Below are positions 1-7,410 of a DNA stretch of 42,465 nt, piece by piece. The notes under the pieces were generated by a model. The model was not told where the DNA came from. It made no database searches and saw only the letters and a list, made by a program, of their open reading frames with translations. A program made the translations under genes and the position numbers. Each line of letters opens with the position of its first letter. The first letter of the stretch is position 1. This DNA comes from an uncultured Treponema sp. (GTDB lineage Bacteria > Spirochaetota > Spirochaetia > Treponematales > Treponemataceae), in the NCBI GenBank assembly GCA_946628495.1, contig CAMOWQ010000005.1, forward strand, positions 1 to 42,465, read 5' to 3'.

Positions 1-14
1 GGAGAAGTTGAAGT

Positions 15-413
15 ATGACATATTATTTAGATGCAAATATTGTCAGCTATCTTCTAAAAGGAAATAAAGATATATTTTCAAAACTTAGTGATTTAGCAAG
101 TAATGATCATACAATTTCTATTCCAAATATTGTTTATTATGAGATAAAACGAGGGCTTCTTGCTAATGGTGCTACAACAAAATTAGACCGCTTTATAAAC
201 TTTGCAAAAGTACTGGGAATAGTAGAATTAAAAACTTCAACTCTTGATATTGAAGCGAAGATTTATGCTGATTTGAAAAACGATGGAAATATTATTGAAG
301 ATGATGATATTTTTATCGGAGCAACAGCACTTGAGAATGACGCTATTCTTGTTACTAATAATGAACGTCATTTAGGAAGAATCAAAGACTTGAAATACGA
401 AGTTTGGTGTTGA
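15..413 (+). CDS. PIN-domain toxin ribonuclease (VapC/FitB-like)
   Basis: This is a small PIN-fold endoribonuclease of the kind that forms the toxin half of type II toxin-antitoxin modules and cleaves RNA. The conserved acidic residues are visible: YLDANIVSYLL at residues 4-14 supplies the first Asp, YYEIKRG near residue 42 supplies the Glu, DDDIFIGATAL near residue 97 supplies further Asp residues, and VTNNERHLGRI closes the fold. At 132 residues it has the usual family length. GGAGAAG at bases 1-7 is a well-spaced ribosome binding site, so the start is secure. The cognate antitoxin is expected immediately upstream, outside the window. A solitary PIN nuclease cannot be excluded. Confidence 0.88.
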   Translation: MTYYLDANIVSYLLKGNKDIFSKLSDLASNDHTISIPNIVYYEIKRGLLANGATTKLDRFINFAKVLGIVELKTSTLDIEAKIYADLKNDGNIIEDDDIFIGATALENDAILVTNNERHLGRIKDLKYEVWC

Positions 414-480
414 TTCGATTTTTAGTAAGAAAATTATTTAGATTAACTGAATAAAATAGCAAATTCGGCGTAAGCAATTT

Positions 481-644
481 ACATATCGGGTTTTAGGGCT
501 CGCGTGCGCAGCATAGCTGCTTCGAGACTCGCTAAAAACAGTCCACTGGACTGTTTTTGCCTGCGTCGCAGGCCGCTCCCTACCTAGGAGAAGGGGTAGC
601 GGAAAACCGCGAAGTGGGTTGGAGCGAGGGGAAGGCTTTCCCCT
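481..644 (-). repeat. Dispersed palindrome-rich repeat R1, long copy
   Basis: Read on the minus strand, this 164-bp stretch begins with AGGGGAAAGCCTTCCCCTCGCT, continues with GTTTTCCGCTACCCCTTCTCCTA and ends near CCCTAAAACCCGATAT. The same blocks in the same order occur inside mnmE at 33116-33206. Between the second and third blocks this copy carries about 85 extra bases made of perfect inverted repeats, including AAAAACAGTCC/GGACTGTTTTT and GCCTGC/GCAGGC. The first block is itself close to palindromic. It lies between the PIN gene and the 3' end of the kinase-like gene. No protein is encoded here. Confidence 0.85.
534..558. terminator. Perfect hairpin, possible bidirectional terminator
   Basis: AAAAACAGTCC-ACT-GGACTGTTTTT is an 11-bp perfect stem with a 3-nt loop and a T run on either strand. 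It could stop transcripts from the PIN gene and from the oppositely oriented kinase gene. It is embedded in repeat R1, so termination may be incidental. Confidence 0.4.
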
Positions 645-669
645 TCTTATGAATTTTTATCCCTGTCTT

Positions 670-1854
670 TTATGCCCTTTCAATAATCTGAATGCAAGGT
701 TCGGTTTTTTCCATTATAAGAGGGAAATGGCTTTCTGTAAGAAGAACCGTTTCGCCGTCGCACTGAACAAGAATAGGCTTATCGTAATTTATTCTTATTT
801 TTTCAGCAGAAAAGGTTTTTGAACAGCTGCATTTTTTATTATTGATGTATGAACCGTCGATATAATGATTGTTTACCATAATCAGTTTTGCAAGAGAAAT
901 CTTTTTTGTAAAACAAACGTTATCATCTGTCGGGAAAATTTTGTGTCCACCGCCATAAGTAGAATGTCCGGATTTTCCAAAAACTACAAAAGTAATACGG
1001 TCGTCGGTTTTTGCAAAAACATTTCCGTCTTTATCGAAATATTCGACGTGTGCAGTACCAATCGGTAAATCCTTATCATAAACAAAGGCACTCAAAATAA
1101 CGCACATCTGGTAAATGTTTCCAGGCATTTTGCGTTTGATTGCATTTGTAAGATAGCAGACGTAAGCATCAATTCCGATACTTGCAGAGTTGAAGGCATA
1201 CCAAGGTGCAGGCGGAATATCTCCGTCAGAATATTTTTCTGGATTTTTTTTACATTTTTTGATTTCTTCTGGAGTCGGTGTTTTTTCCGGGTAAACACGC
1301 ACTGCCTGTGCATTTTTGAATTTAAGCGGTGACTGAAGCAGATTCATTGTTTCTTCAAGAGTATGCCCGTCGGTTCCGTCGTTGCCGGTTCCAAGAGGAA
1401 GTCTTATTAAAGTAATATGCTTTGTAATTACGGTATTTTTTGTTTCATCATCATGTGCAAGCTTAAAAAGACTTGTCTGTACTTCAAGAGAAGTTCCATC
1501 GCCACCAGCAGTTATGATGATATGCGCATCTTGCTCGAATGACGGATTGTTTTTGTACTCATCAAGGATTTTTTCAACAAGTTTAACCGTAATTTCCTTG
1601 GCATGACCTGCATATTCAGTACAGATTGTGTTTGTTGTAACAGATGCTGCCTGATTTTCTTTTGATTTTACGGCCTGTGCAGTGTTGGCAAGGACTTTTT
1701 TATAATGAACAGCCTTTTTCTTTTTCCTAAAACAGCCTGCAGTAGGATTTACAATGATATCAAGATAAACGCTCTTCCCATTCCAAAGCGGATTTTTAGA
1801 AATAATCACAGAAAGACAATCCGCAATGTCTTGTGATGTTAATTCAGAACTCAT
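670..1854 (-). CDS. Diacylglycerol/sphingosine kinase-family protein
   Basis: A lipid-kinase-like protein of the DAGK catalytic (NAD-kinase-like) fold. LDIIVNPTAG near residue 30 is the first nucleotide-binding strand, TEYAGHAKEI near 80-90 matches the conserved T-x-pGHA segment, ITAGGDGT near 115 is the signature GGDGT phosphate-binding motif, and LPLGTGNDGTDG near 155 is the P-x-GTGND motif. Such enzymes phosphorylate diacylglycerol or related lipids at the membrane. The substrate cannot be read from sequence. At 394 residues it is longer than the usual 300, with a basic insertion (FRKKKKAVHYKK) after the first strand and a Lys/Pro-rich loop near residue 200. The start has no clear Shine-Dalgarno sequence. 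A promoter-like TTGACA lies 32 bp upstream. Confidence 0.8.
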   Translation of the reverse strand: MSSELTSQDIADCLSVIISKNPLWNGKSVYLDIIVNPTAGCFRKKKKAVHYKKVLANTAQAVKSKENQAASVTTNTICTEYAGHAKEITVKLVEKILDEYKNNPSFEQDAHIIITAGGDGTSLEVQTSLFKLAHDDETKNTVITKHITLIRLPLGTGNDGTDGHTLEETMNLLQSPLKFKNAQAVRVYPEKTPTPEEIKKCKKNPEKYSDGDIPPAPWYAFNSASIGIDAYVCYLTNAIKRKMPGNIYQMCVILSAFVYDKDLPIGTAHVEYFDKDGNVFAKTDDRITFVVFGKSGHSTYGGGHKIFPTDDNVCFTKKISLAKLIMVNNHYIDGSYINNKKCSCSKTFSAEKIRINYDKPILVQCDGETVLLTESHFPLIMEKTEPCIQIIERA

Positions 1855-1862
1855 ATTTTTAA

Positions 1863-1891
1863 ATTATTATATAGAAAAAAAAAGATGTCAA
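1863..1891 (-). promoter_or_regulatory. Candidate promoter of the kinase-family gene
   Basis: On the minus strand TTGACA (1891-1886) is followed after 17 bp by AATAAT (1868-1863). The predicted transcript would start almost at the ATG at 1854, which fits the absence of a Shine-Dalgarno sequence. This is a motif match only. Confidence 0.35.
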
Positions 1892-2580
1892 TAAAATTTA
1901 CCAAAATAGCTCATTCGAACTCTATTGTTTTCATCTATAATATCATGGTTTTGTGCAATAGGATTGCAGCCAACATACACTTCTTTTATATTAGTCCAGC
2001 CAGATAAATCTGGAAGACAGGAAATATTATTATTCCATAATATGACTCGCTCAGGATTCAGATTTTTCAATTCATCAATACTATCAAGATTACACATTCC
2101 CAAATCAATATCCTTGAGTTCTGTCAGGTTTTCCAGATATTTTAAGTCCACATTTTTTTGATAGCACAAATCTAATCCTTTCAAATAAATACATTTTGAT
2201 ATCGGTTCATAACTGGAAACAGGATTCCTATTAACACATAAATACGTGAGATGATTTATTTTTGTTATCGGTTCAAGATTCTTGATTTTTCCAGGATATA
2301 AAATTAATGATTCCAGATTTTTAAGTCTTTCTATTCCTTCAAGTTTTTTTGCTGAACCATATTTTGCATTAATGAAAAGTCTTGTTACTTCTTCAAGATC
2401 CTGTTCTGTAAGATGTTTTTTTCCAAGCTGTTTTCTTATAACCCGTTCAAGTCTTGGATTTTCTGGAATAAGCCCGTCAACACGATGTGTATAAAAGTAA
2501 ACAACTGTACATGAAATTAAAATCAGTACAAGTATAATTTTTTTAATTATCACAGATACAGTGCTTTGTATTTTTATCAT
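1888..2580 (-). CDS. Membrane-anchored leucine-rich-repeat protein
   Basis: An N-terminal hydrophobic segment (about residues 10-30, IIKKIILVLILISCTVVYFY) anchors or exports the protein. The remainder is a short SDS22/internalin-like LRR array: LEGIERLKNLESLILY, LEPITKINHLTYLCVNRN, YLENLTELKDIDLGMCNL and LPDLSGWTNIKEVYVGCN, with repeats of about 20-24 residues. LRR arrays bind proteins, and no catalytic residues are seen. The ORF track begins at a TTG at 2586, only 1 nt from GGAGGAG (2594-2588). The ATG at 2580 has a proper 7-nt spacing and is chosen here, giving 230 residues. It is divergent from the double-glycine leader gene. The ligand and exact function are unknown. Confidence 0.8.
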   Translation of the reverse strand: MIKIQSTVSVIIKKIILVLILISCTVVYFYTHRVDGLIPENPRLERVIRKQLGKKHLTEQDLEEVTRLFINAKYGSAKKLEGIERLKNLESLILYPGKIKNLEPITKINHLTYLCVNRNPVSSYEPISKCIYLKGLDLCYQKNVDLKYLENLTELKDIDLGMCNLDSIDELKNLNPERVILWNNNISCLPDLSGWTNIKEVYVGCNPIAQNHDIIDENNRVRMSYFGKFY

Positions 2581-2663
2581 AAACAAACTCCTCCAATAAA
2601 AGATACCCTCTCCGATGCCATTATTCTGTTGTAATATTCAAGTTCAATAATGCTCTTGTTAAT

Positions 2664-2677
2664 ATGGTACATACCAT
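2664..2677. promoter_or_regulatory. 14-bp palindrome in divergent intergenic region
   Basis: ATGGTACATACCAT is a 6-bp perfect inverted repeat around CA, between the divergent LRR and double-glycine leader genes and about 47 bp before the latter. It could be an operator. No confident -35/-10 pair was identified around it. Confidence 0.3.
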
Positions 2678-2723
2678 TTTCAAAAAAAAAGCAACAAAAA
2701 AAATGTAATAAGAGGATGAGTAT

Positions 2724-3374
2724 ATGAAAGGTGATTTAAAATTTGGAATCTACGATTTCAGTGATTTTGCAGATGAATTGGATGAAGAACAACTTATTAC
2801 AGTAAATGGAGGAAGAAGTTATGGACAATGTGGTAGTGGAAGTCCTTCTACAACATCGACTCCAAATCAGCAGCCATCTCCGTCTATTCCAACAAATTAT
2901 ACAAATACATCCGTATCTATAGTTTCTTCAGGTTATTGTAATGGTGGTGTTGGTGCTGATTCTGTTTCGACTCCTTATGGTAAGCCAAATAATAAAAAAA
3001 ATTCATCCGAAACACCTTCTGATAATCCACAGCCTAGTTTTACAGACAGTAATCCTAAAAAGAATTGGAAAAAAGAATGGAATCCATATTTTGGTAATCC
3101 TGATTATGAACTAACAGAAAAGGATGGGGTAACCTTAAGAGAAGCAGAATCTGTTTGGGGAAAAATGATAACGAAAGAAGAATCTGATTATTACTTTGAT
3201 TTAATAAAGGCAATAGTTACAGATTCTGAAACTGGAGGGTATGTGTTAGTAACTAGTAGTGGCTATGGTAATGGAACATATACTGAATATTCTTTTGTAG
3301 ATTCTGAAAAAAAATTGCATAATACTTTTATAGATGCTAATAATGATGGGATAATTGATTATGTCACCGATTAA
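2724..3374 (+). CDS. Secreted protein with double-glycine (bacteriocin-type) leader
   Basis: The first 30 residues look like a double-glycine leader: acidic and amphipathic, ending in ELDEEQLITVNGG, as recognised and cut by C39-peptidase ABC exporters. Cleavage after G30 would release a 186-residue product. The mature part starts with a Ser/Thr/Asn/Pro/Gly-rich stretch (about residues 31-120) followed by a more ordered C-terminal domain ending in FIDANNDGIIDYVTD, which resembles a calcium-binding DxNxDGxxD loop. This is far larger than a typical bacteriocin. A good Shine-Dalgarno (AGAGGA, 7 nt) fixes the start. The next small gene overlaps its stop. No exporter or immunity gene is recognisable nearby, and the function is unknown. 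Confidence 0.65.
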   Translation: MKGDLKFGIYDFSDFADELDEEQLITVNGGRSYGQCGSGSPSTTSTPNQQPSPSIPTNYTNTSVSIVSSGYCNGGVGADSVSTPYGKPNNKKNSSETPSDNPQPSFTDSNPKKNWKKEWNPYFGNPDYELTEKDGVTLREAESVWGKMITKEESDYYFDLIKAIVTDSETGGYVLVTSSGYGNGTYTEYSFVDSEKKLHNTFIDANNDGIIDYVTD

Positions 3375-3663
3375 AAAGATTCTTACAATACAATTCGTTT
3401 TTCTTCTTTCTATATTTTTCTGTTATGGGCAGGAAGATTTTCCTTCTTTATATAAATATTTACAGGCAAATAATTATGAAAAAGTTATAAAATATTCTCC
3501 GTGTGATTATGTAATTTTTGATAAGGCAGAAAAAGATCCTCTTTATATTAGTTTTACTTATGGTGATGAAAGAAATTTGTTTGGAGTTCGTGCTTTTGTA
3601 ATGTTTAAATTTACAGAAATAGGACCGGAAATGACTAACGATTTTATATCTATAGAATTTTAG
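3361..3663 (+). CDS. Small exported protein, probably truncated by an in-frame stop
   Basis: Residues 1-24 (MSPIKKILTIQFVFLLSIFFCYG) form a clear signal peptide, and the mature part (EDFPSLYKYLQANNYEKVIKYSPCDYV...) matches no family I recognise. The track start at 3355 is a TTG. The ATG at 3361 is preferred and overlaps the upstream stop codon by 14 bp, which suggests translational coupling. The frame ends at TAG 3661-3663 but then stays open for another 46 codons to TAA 3802-3804, so the 100-residue product is probably a truncated form of a roughly 147-residue protein. Confidence 0.55.
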   Translation: MSPIKKILTIQFVFLLSIFFCYGQEDFPSLYKYLQANNYEKVIKYSPCDYVIFDKAEKDPLYISFTYGDERNLFGVRAFVMFKFTEIGPEMTNDFISIEF

Positions 3664-3804
3664 GATGAAAATAATGTTCGTGTTAAATATGAAAAGGCAA
3701 ACAGAAACATGGATAAGGGAAATCGTACTGTTATATGGGATGGCAATATAGGTCGTAAAGGCTGCATCCAATATGAAAATCCTATTTTACATTTGTGGGA
3801 ATAA
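3664..3804 (+). pseudogene. In-frame continuation of the small exported gene after a TAG
   Basis: Directly after TAG 3661-3663 the same frame reads DENNVRVKYEKANRNMDKG and on to ENPILHLWE before TAA. The composition is protein-like and no frameshift is needed. The simplest reading is a nonsense mutation in a decaying gene. Stop readthrough is possible but nothing in the sequence supports it. Confidence 0.5.
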
Positions 3805-3813
3805 ATTTAAAAA

Positions 3814-3945
3814 ATGAAAAACCTAACAATAATAATTCTTTTTGTTTTATGTTATACAAATCTTTTTTCTCAGCCTCTTAACAGTTATCAGCAATGATCA
3901 TAAGATTTCTATGATGAAGCAGGCAGATTCTTTGTATCACGTTAA
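3814..3945 (+). pseudogene. Remnant of a small exported protein gene
   Basis: ATG at 3814 opens a 27-codon frame that is almost all signal peptide (MKNLTIIILFVLCYTNLFSQ) and ends at TGA 3895-3897. The same frame then shows a second stop and a fragment, DFYDEAGRFFVSR, before TAA at 3943. This looks like the head and a piece of a decayed exported-protein gene. Nothing else was found between 3805 and 4002. Confidence 0.45.
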
Positions 3946-4002
3946 AAACTGTGGATGATTGTATATGATGATTAACAGAAAAAATAATGGAGAGACTTTT
4001 TT

Positions 4003-4584
4003 ATGCATGTTATTAATTTGTTCAAAAAAAATATATTTATATATTTAATATTTCTAACTTTTAATTATGTATATGCATATGAAATAACAGATAAATCTAT
4101 AATTTTGCGTGATGATAAAGGAAATACTTTTTCTCTTCTTATGGATTCTGAAACTGTAAAGTCGTATTTGGGAGAGCCAAAGGAATTAGTTATGTCAAAA
4201 GATTCTGATGGTGATATTTCTGGATATGTTTATGATGGAATAGAATTTTATGTTGATAATTTCTTAAAAAATCAAAGAGAAAAATACCTTGTATGGACAA
4301 TTCTTGTAGAGAATCCAAACTATTTAATTACTTTTAAGAATTTCAGAATTAATGAAACAAGATTTCAAGATGTTTCAAGTTTCTTTAATGTGTCAAATGG
4401 ACAGATATATTCGAAATATTCACCTGATGAATTAAACTTGCTTTGCTGGTTTTCTGTTGAACAATATATGCCTCCTGATACTGAGGATGTACAAAAATAT
4501 GGAGATTTTCTAATAGTTTTAACATTTGATTCAAAAACTCAAATCCTAAAGAAATGTCAGTTTTCTATAGATTATGGTATTTAA
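4003..4584 (+). CDS. Exported protein of unknown function
   Basis: The product is 193 residues with an N-terminal signal peptide (about residues 8-25, KKNIFIYLIFLTFNYVYA) and a hydrophilic mature domain with alternating beta-like segments (SIILRDDKGNTFSLLMDSETVKSYLGEP, YVYDGIEFYVDNF, YLITFKNFRINETRF). The phrase VKSYLGEPKE followed by a tyrosine-rich strand is reminiscent of small periplasmic domains that recur in treponemes, but I cannot name a family. GGAGAG 9 nt upstream supports the start. It is the only intact member of the small exported genes that follow the double-glycine leader gene. Confidence 0.7.
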   Translation: MHVINLFKKNIFIYLIFLTFNYVYAYEITDKSIILRDDKGNTFSLLMDSETVKSYLGEPKELVMSKDSDGDISGYVYDGIEFYVDNFLKNQREKYLVWTILVENPNYLITFKNFRINETRFQDVSSFFNVSNGQIYSKYSPDELNLLCWFSVEQYMPPDTEDVQKYGDFLIVLTFDSKTQILKKCQFSIDYGI

Positions 4585-4646
4585 TAAAGTATAATATAGA
4601 AAAATCATTACTAAAAAATGTACTTTTTTAAAAAATCGCAGTAAGA

Positions 4647-4675
4647 TTGACTTGCTTTAATTTGTCGATTATACT
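4647..4675 (+). promoter_or_regulatory. Promoter of the DUF4143 ATPase gene
   Basis: TTGACT (4647-4652) is separated by 17 bp from TATACT (4670-4675). The -10 hexamer lies inside the first palindromic operator, so a protein bound there would block initiation. Confidence 0.6.
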
Positions 4676-4746
4676 CGACAATATAGATAAATATTTGTCG
4701 AATATACACGACGAGTATTGCTTGTTTTATCGATTATATTCGACAA
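4662..4746. promoter_or_regulatory. Three tandem palindromic operators
   Basis: Three related 20-bp inverted repeats stand in a row: TTGTCGATTATACTCGACAA (4662-4681, perfect 7-bp arms), TTGTCGAATATACACGACGA (4695-4714) and TTATCGATTATATTCGACAA (4727-4746). Their starts are 33 and 32 bp apart, close to three helical turns, so bound dimers would lie on one face. The first covers the -10 element and the last abuts the Shine-Dalgarno AAGGAG of the DUF4143 gene. This reads as a cooperative repressor array. The regulator is not identified; DUF4143 proteins often carry a DNA-binding-like C-terminal region, so autoregulation is possible. Confidence 0.75.
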
Positions 4747-4755
4747 GGAGAACCT

Positions 4756-6039
4756 ATGAATCACGAAATACTAAAGCAAGTTATTTATGATCAGCACGAA
4801 ATTATAAAGAATTTTACAATTGTTCCTCGCGAATATGGGTTTGATCTTAATGCCAATTATGTTGTTATTGGGCTTCGTAGAGCCGGAAAATCCACTTTAT
4901 TATATAAAATTGTTCATGACCTTATTGCACAAGGAACGGATTGGAATCAGATAATTTATATCAATTTTGAAGATGAACGTCTTTCGGAATTTACAGTAAA
5001 TGATTTTAATGACATTCTTTCTGTTCAAGCAGAACTTAGCGAAAAAAAAGGCTGGTTCTTCCTTGATGAAATTCAAAATATTGACGGGTGGGAAAAATTT
5101 GCACGCCGCTTAGCCGACTCAAAGGAGCATGTATTTATTACAGGAAGTAATGCAAAAATGCTTTCGTCGGAAATCGAAAACCGGTTAGGTGGCCGGTATC
5201 TTACAAAATATGTTACTCCTTATAATTTTAGAGAATATCTTACGGCGAAAAACGTTGATTTTTCAGATAAAGCAATTCTTGCAACAAAAGACAGCGGAAA
5301 AATAAAACGTGAAATGGAAACTTACTTTTATTTTGGTGGATTTCCGGAAAATCTTGAATATAAAGACAAACGTGAATACGTATCAAGCATATATCAGAAA
5401 ATTCTTTTAGGTGACATAGCTGCCCGGAATAACATCAGAAATAATACAGGCCTGCGTCTTCTGATAAAAAAAATAGCTGAATCTGTAAAAGATGAAGTGT
5501 CTTATTCAAAATTGCATAATATCCTCAAAACAATTGGTGTAAATATTAGTAAAGATGTCGTAATTGATTATATCGGATATGCGCAGCAATCATTTTTAAT
5601 TTTTGCAATCAGAAATTATTTTTCTAAATTTGTTGATAAAGAAACAACACCAAAATATTACTTTAATGATAATGGCCTGTTAAATCTTTTTTTGAGCAAA
5701 GAAGAACCAAAATTACTCGAAAACCTCGTTGCAATCACTCTTTGGAATAAATATAAAGACAATCTGTATTATCTTAAAGGCAAAAATCTTGATGTAGATT
5801 TTTTTGTTGAAGAAACAGGGCAGGCGATTCAGGTTGCATATTCTGTTGTAAACATTTCTAATGATAGAGAAACAAAATCTCTTATAGAAGCCGCAAAAAC
5901 TGTAAAGGACGCAAAGAGATTTATAATCATTACCTGGGAAGAAGAAAAAGAATTAACTATTGATGGAGTAAAAATCGAAATCATCCCGCTTTGGAAATGG
6001 CTTCTTATTTCCCCTATGATTGAAAAAAACTCCATATAG
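4756..6039 (+). CDS. AAA-family ATPase with DUF4143 domain
   Basis: The N-terminal half is an AAA_14-type ATPase: GLRRAGKSTLLYK (residues 38-50) is Walker A, WFFLDEIQNIDGWE (near 95-108) is Walker B and FITGSNAKML (near 124) is the sensor segment. The C-terminal half is a DUF4143 domain with the restriction-endonuclease-like pattern LDVDFFVEETGQAIQVAYSV near residue 348 and the typical ending IEIIPLWKWLL. Family length is normal (427). These proteins are abundant and variable in bacterial accessory genomes, and their cellular role is not settled. It sits alone behind an operator array. A nuclease-like C-terminus is family inference, not shown here. Confidence 0.88.
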   Translation: MNHEILKQVIYDQHEIIKNFTIVPREYGFDLNANYVVIGLRRAGKSTLLYKIVHDLIAQGTDWNQIIYINFEDERLSEFTVNDFNDILSVQAELSEKKGWFFLDEIQNIDGWEKFARRLADSKEHVFITGSNAKMLSSEIENRLGGRYLTKYVTPYNFREYLTAKNVDFSDKAILATKDSGKIKREMETYFYFGGFPENLEYKDKREYVSSIYQKILLGDIAARNNIRNNTGLRLLIKKIAESVKDEVSYSKLHNILKTIGVNISKDVVIDYIGYAQQSFLIFAIRNYFSKFVDKETTPKYYFNDNGLLNLFLSKEEPKLLENLVAITLWNKYKDNLYYLKGKNLDVDFFVEETGQAIQVAYSVVNISNDRETKSLIEAAKTVKDAKRFIIITWEEEKELTIDGVKIEIIPLWKWLLISPMIEKNSI

Positions 6040-6048
6040 TAGTATAAC
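6020..6048 (+). promoter_or_regulatory. Promoter of purA
   Basis: TTGAAA (6020-6025), 17 bp, TATAAC (6043-6048). The -35 element lies inside the end of the upstream ATPase gene. The predicted leader of about 55 nt contains the 14-bp palindrome AATCTATATAGATT (6061-6074), a possible control site. Confidence 0.5.
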
Positions 6049-6060
6049 AACAGTAGAAAA

Positions 6061-6074
6061 AATCTATATAGATT
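6061..6074. promoter_or_regulatory. Palindrome in the purA leader
   Basis: AATCTATATAGATT is a perfect 14-bp palindrome about 36 bp before purA and just downstream of the predicted start of transcription. It may bind a repressor. It is not recognisable as a known PurR box. Confidence 0.3.
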
Positions 6075-6109
6075 AAATCCATACGGAGCAAATCTTAAGA
6101 GGTAAAAAC

Positions 6110-7336
6110 ATGAATGTTGTTGTAATCGGAGCCCAGTGGGGTGATGAAGGAAAAGGTAAGATTGTTGATTATCTTGCTGAGGATGCAAAATATGTTGTTC
6201 GCTATGCCGGCGGACCAAATGCAGGTCATACAATTGTAGTTGATGGAAAACAGTACGCACTTCATCAGGTTCCTTCTGGAATTCTTTATGCAGATAAGCA
6301 GGTTTTCCTTGGTTCTGGAATGGTAATTGATGCAGAAGCTTTCTTTAATGAACTTCAGATGCTCAAAGATAACGGAATCAATTGGGAAGGTCGTGTTTTT
6401 ATTTCTGACCGCGCTCATCTTATTCTTCCACGCTACCGCCAGATGGATAAAGACCGTGATGCAGCCCGCAAACGCCCGATTGGTACAACCGGTCGTGGAA
6501 TGGGTATTGCTTATGCAGAAAAAGCTCACCGCGATGGTGTTCGTCTTGCTGATTTGGACTGGCCGGAAAAAATGGCTGAATTTGACGGTGAAGATAAAGA
6601 ATATTTGGATAAATACCGCGATCGCCTTTTGAGTATGCGTGTAAACATGGCTCAGAAGATGTTTGAAGTAAAAGGTTCGAACATTTTGTTTGAAGGCGCT
6701 CAGGGTGCAATGCTCGACTTGGACAGCGGAACATACCCTTACGTAAGTTCTGGTGCTTCTTGTGCTGCAGGTGCCGCTACAGGTTGTGGAATTGGTCCTC
6801 ACGATTTGGACAAAATTGTTGGTGTTTTCAAGGCTTACCAGACACGTGTTGGTAACGGTCCAATGCCAACTGAATTTAATAACGAAAGCGAAGGTGAACT
6901 TTGCCAGTACGTTCGCGATACAGGCCGTGAATACGGTGTTACAACTGGTCGTGCACGCCGCTGCGGTTATCTTGATTTGGTTGCTTTGCGCTATGCTTGC
7001 CGCGTAAACTCTTTGGACGGACTTGTTCTTACTCACCTTGATATTTACGATGCAATGGATCAGATTGAAGCTTGTGTTGCTTACGACATCAACGGAAAAA
7101 TCGTTACAGACTTCCCTGCAAACGTAAAAGATATGGAAAATGCAAAACCTGTTCTTGAAAAGTTCGAAGGCTGGAAAACTCCACTTAAAGCTTGCCGTTC
7201 TTATGATAATCTTCCAAAACAGGCTAAAGACTACATCAGTTATATCGAAGACTATTGTGGAACACCTGTAACAATCGTTTCTGTAGGTTATGAACGCGAA
7301 GAAACATTTGTAAGACAGAATCCTTGGGAAAAATAA
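6110..7336 (+). CDS. purA: Adenylosuccinate synthetase
   Basis: Catalyses GTP-dependent joining of IMP and aspartate to adenylosuccinate, the first committed step to AMP, in the cytoplasm. Diagnostic motifs are all present: QWGDEGKGK (residues 9-17, GTP and catalytic Asp), AGGPNAGHT (near 33-41, catalytic His), PIGTTGRGMGIAYAEKAHRDGVR (near 123-145, IMP loop), FEGAQGAMLDLDSGTYPYVSSG (near 197), TRVGNGPMPTE (near 245), TTGRARRCGYLD (near 281) and the C-terminal TIVSVGYEREET. At 408 residues it is slightly shorter than the E. coli enzyme. AAGAGG precedes the ATG. It is flanked by its own promoter and terminator, so it is probably monocistronic. Confidence 0.98.
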   Translation: MNVVVIGAQWGDEGKGKIVDYLAEDAKYVVRYAGGPNAGHTIVVDGKQYALHQVPSGILYADKQVFLGSGMVIDAEAFFNELQMLKDNGINWEGRVFISDRAHLILPRYRQMDKDRDAARKRPIGTTGRGMGIAYAEKAHRDGVRLADLDWPEKMAEFDGEDKEYLDKYRDRLLSMRVNMAQKMFEVKGSNILFEGAQGAMLDLDSGTYPYVSSGASCAAGAATGCGIGPHDLDKIVGVFKAYQTRVGNGPMPTEFNNESEGELCQYVRDTGREYGVTTGRARRCGYLDLVALRYACRVNSLDGLVLTHLDIYDAMDQIEACVAYDINGKIVTDFPANVKDMENAKPVLEKFEGWKTPLKACRSYDNLPKQAKDYISYIEDYCGTPVTIVSVGYEREETFVRQNPWEK

Positions 7337-7360
7337 AACAAGATAAATAATCTTGAATCA

Positions 7361-7410
7361 GAATGCCCGGCAGATTGTAATAAAATACAGTTTGCCGGGC
7401 ATTTTTTTTT
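7361..7410 (+). terminator. Intrinsic terminator after purA
   Basis: AATGCCCGGCA pairs with TGCCGGGCATT across a 25-nt AT-rich loop and is followed by a run of nine or more T. It is a strong rho-independent terminator. Confidence 0.9.

Noticed and set aside
4662-4746. Three regularly spaced 20-bp repeats resembling a mini-CRISPR array
   Set aside because: The repeats are imperfect palindromes, the gaps are only 12-13 bp, and the first overlaps a promoter -10 while the last abuts a ribosome binding site. Operators fit better and no cas gene is present.
6095-7036. Long minus-strand ORF opposite purA (313 aa)
   Set aside because: It is the shadow of a highly conserved gene, with Cys/Thr/Ser-rich composition and no motif.
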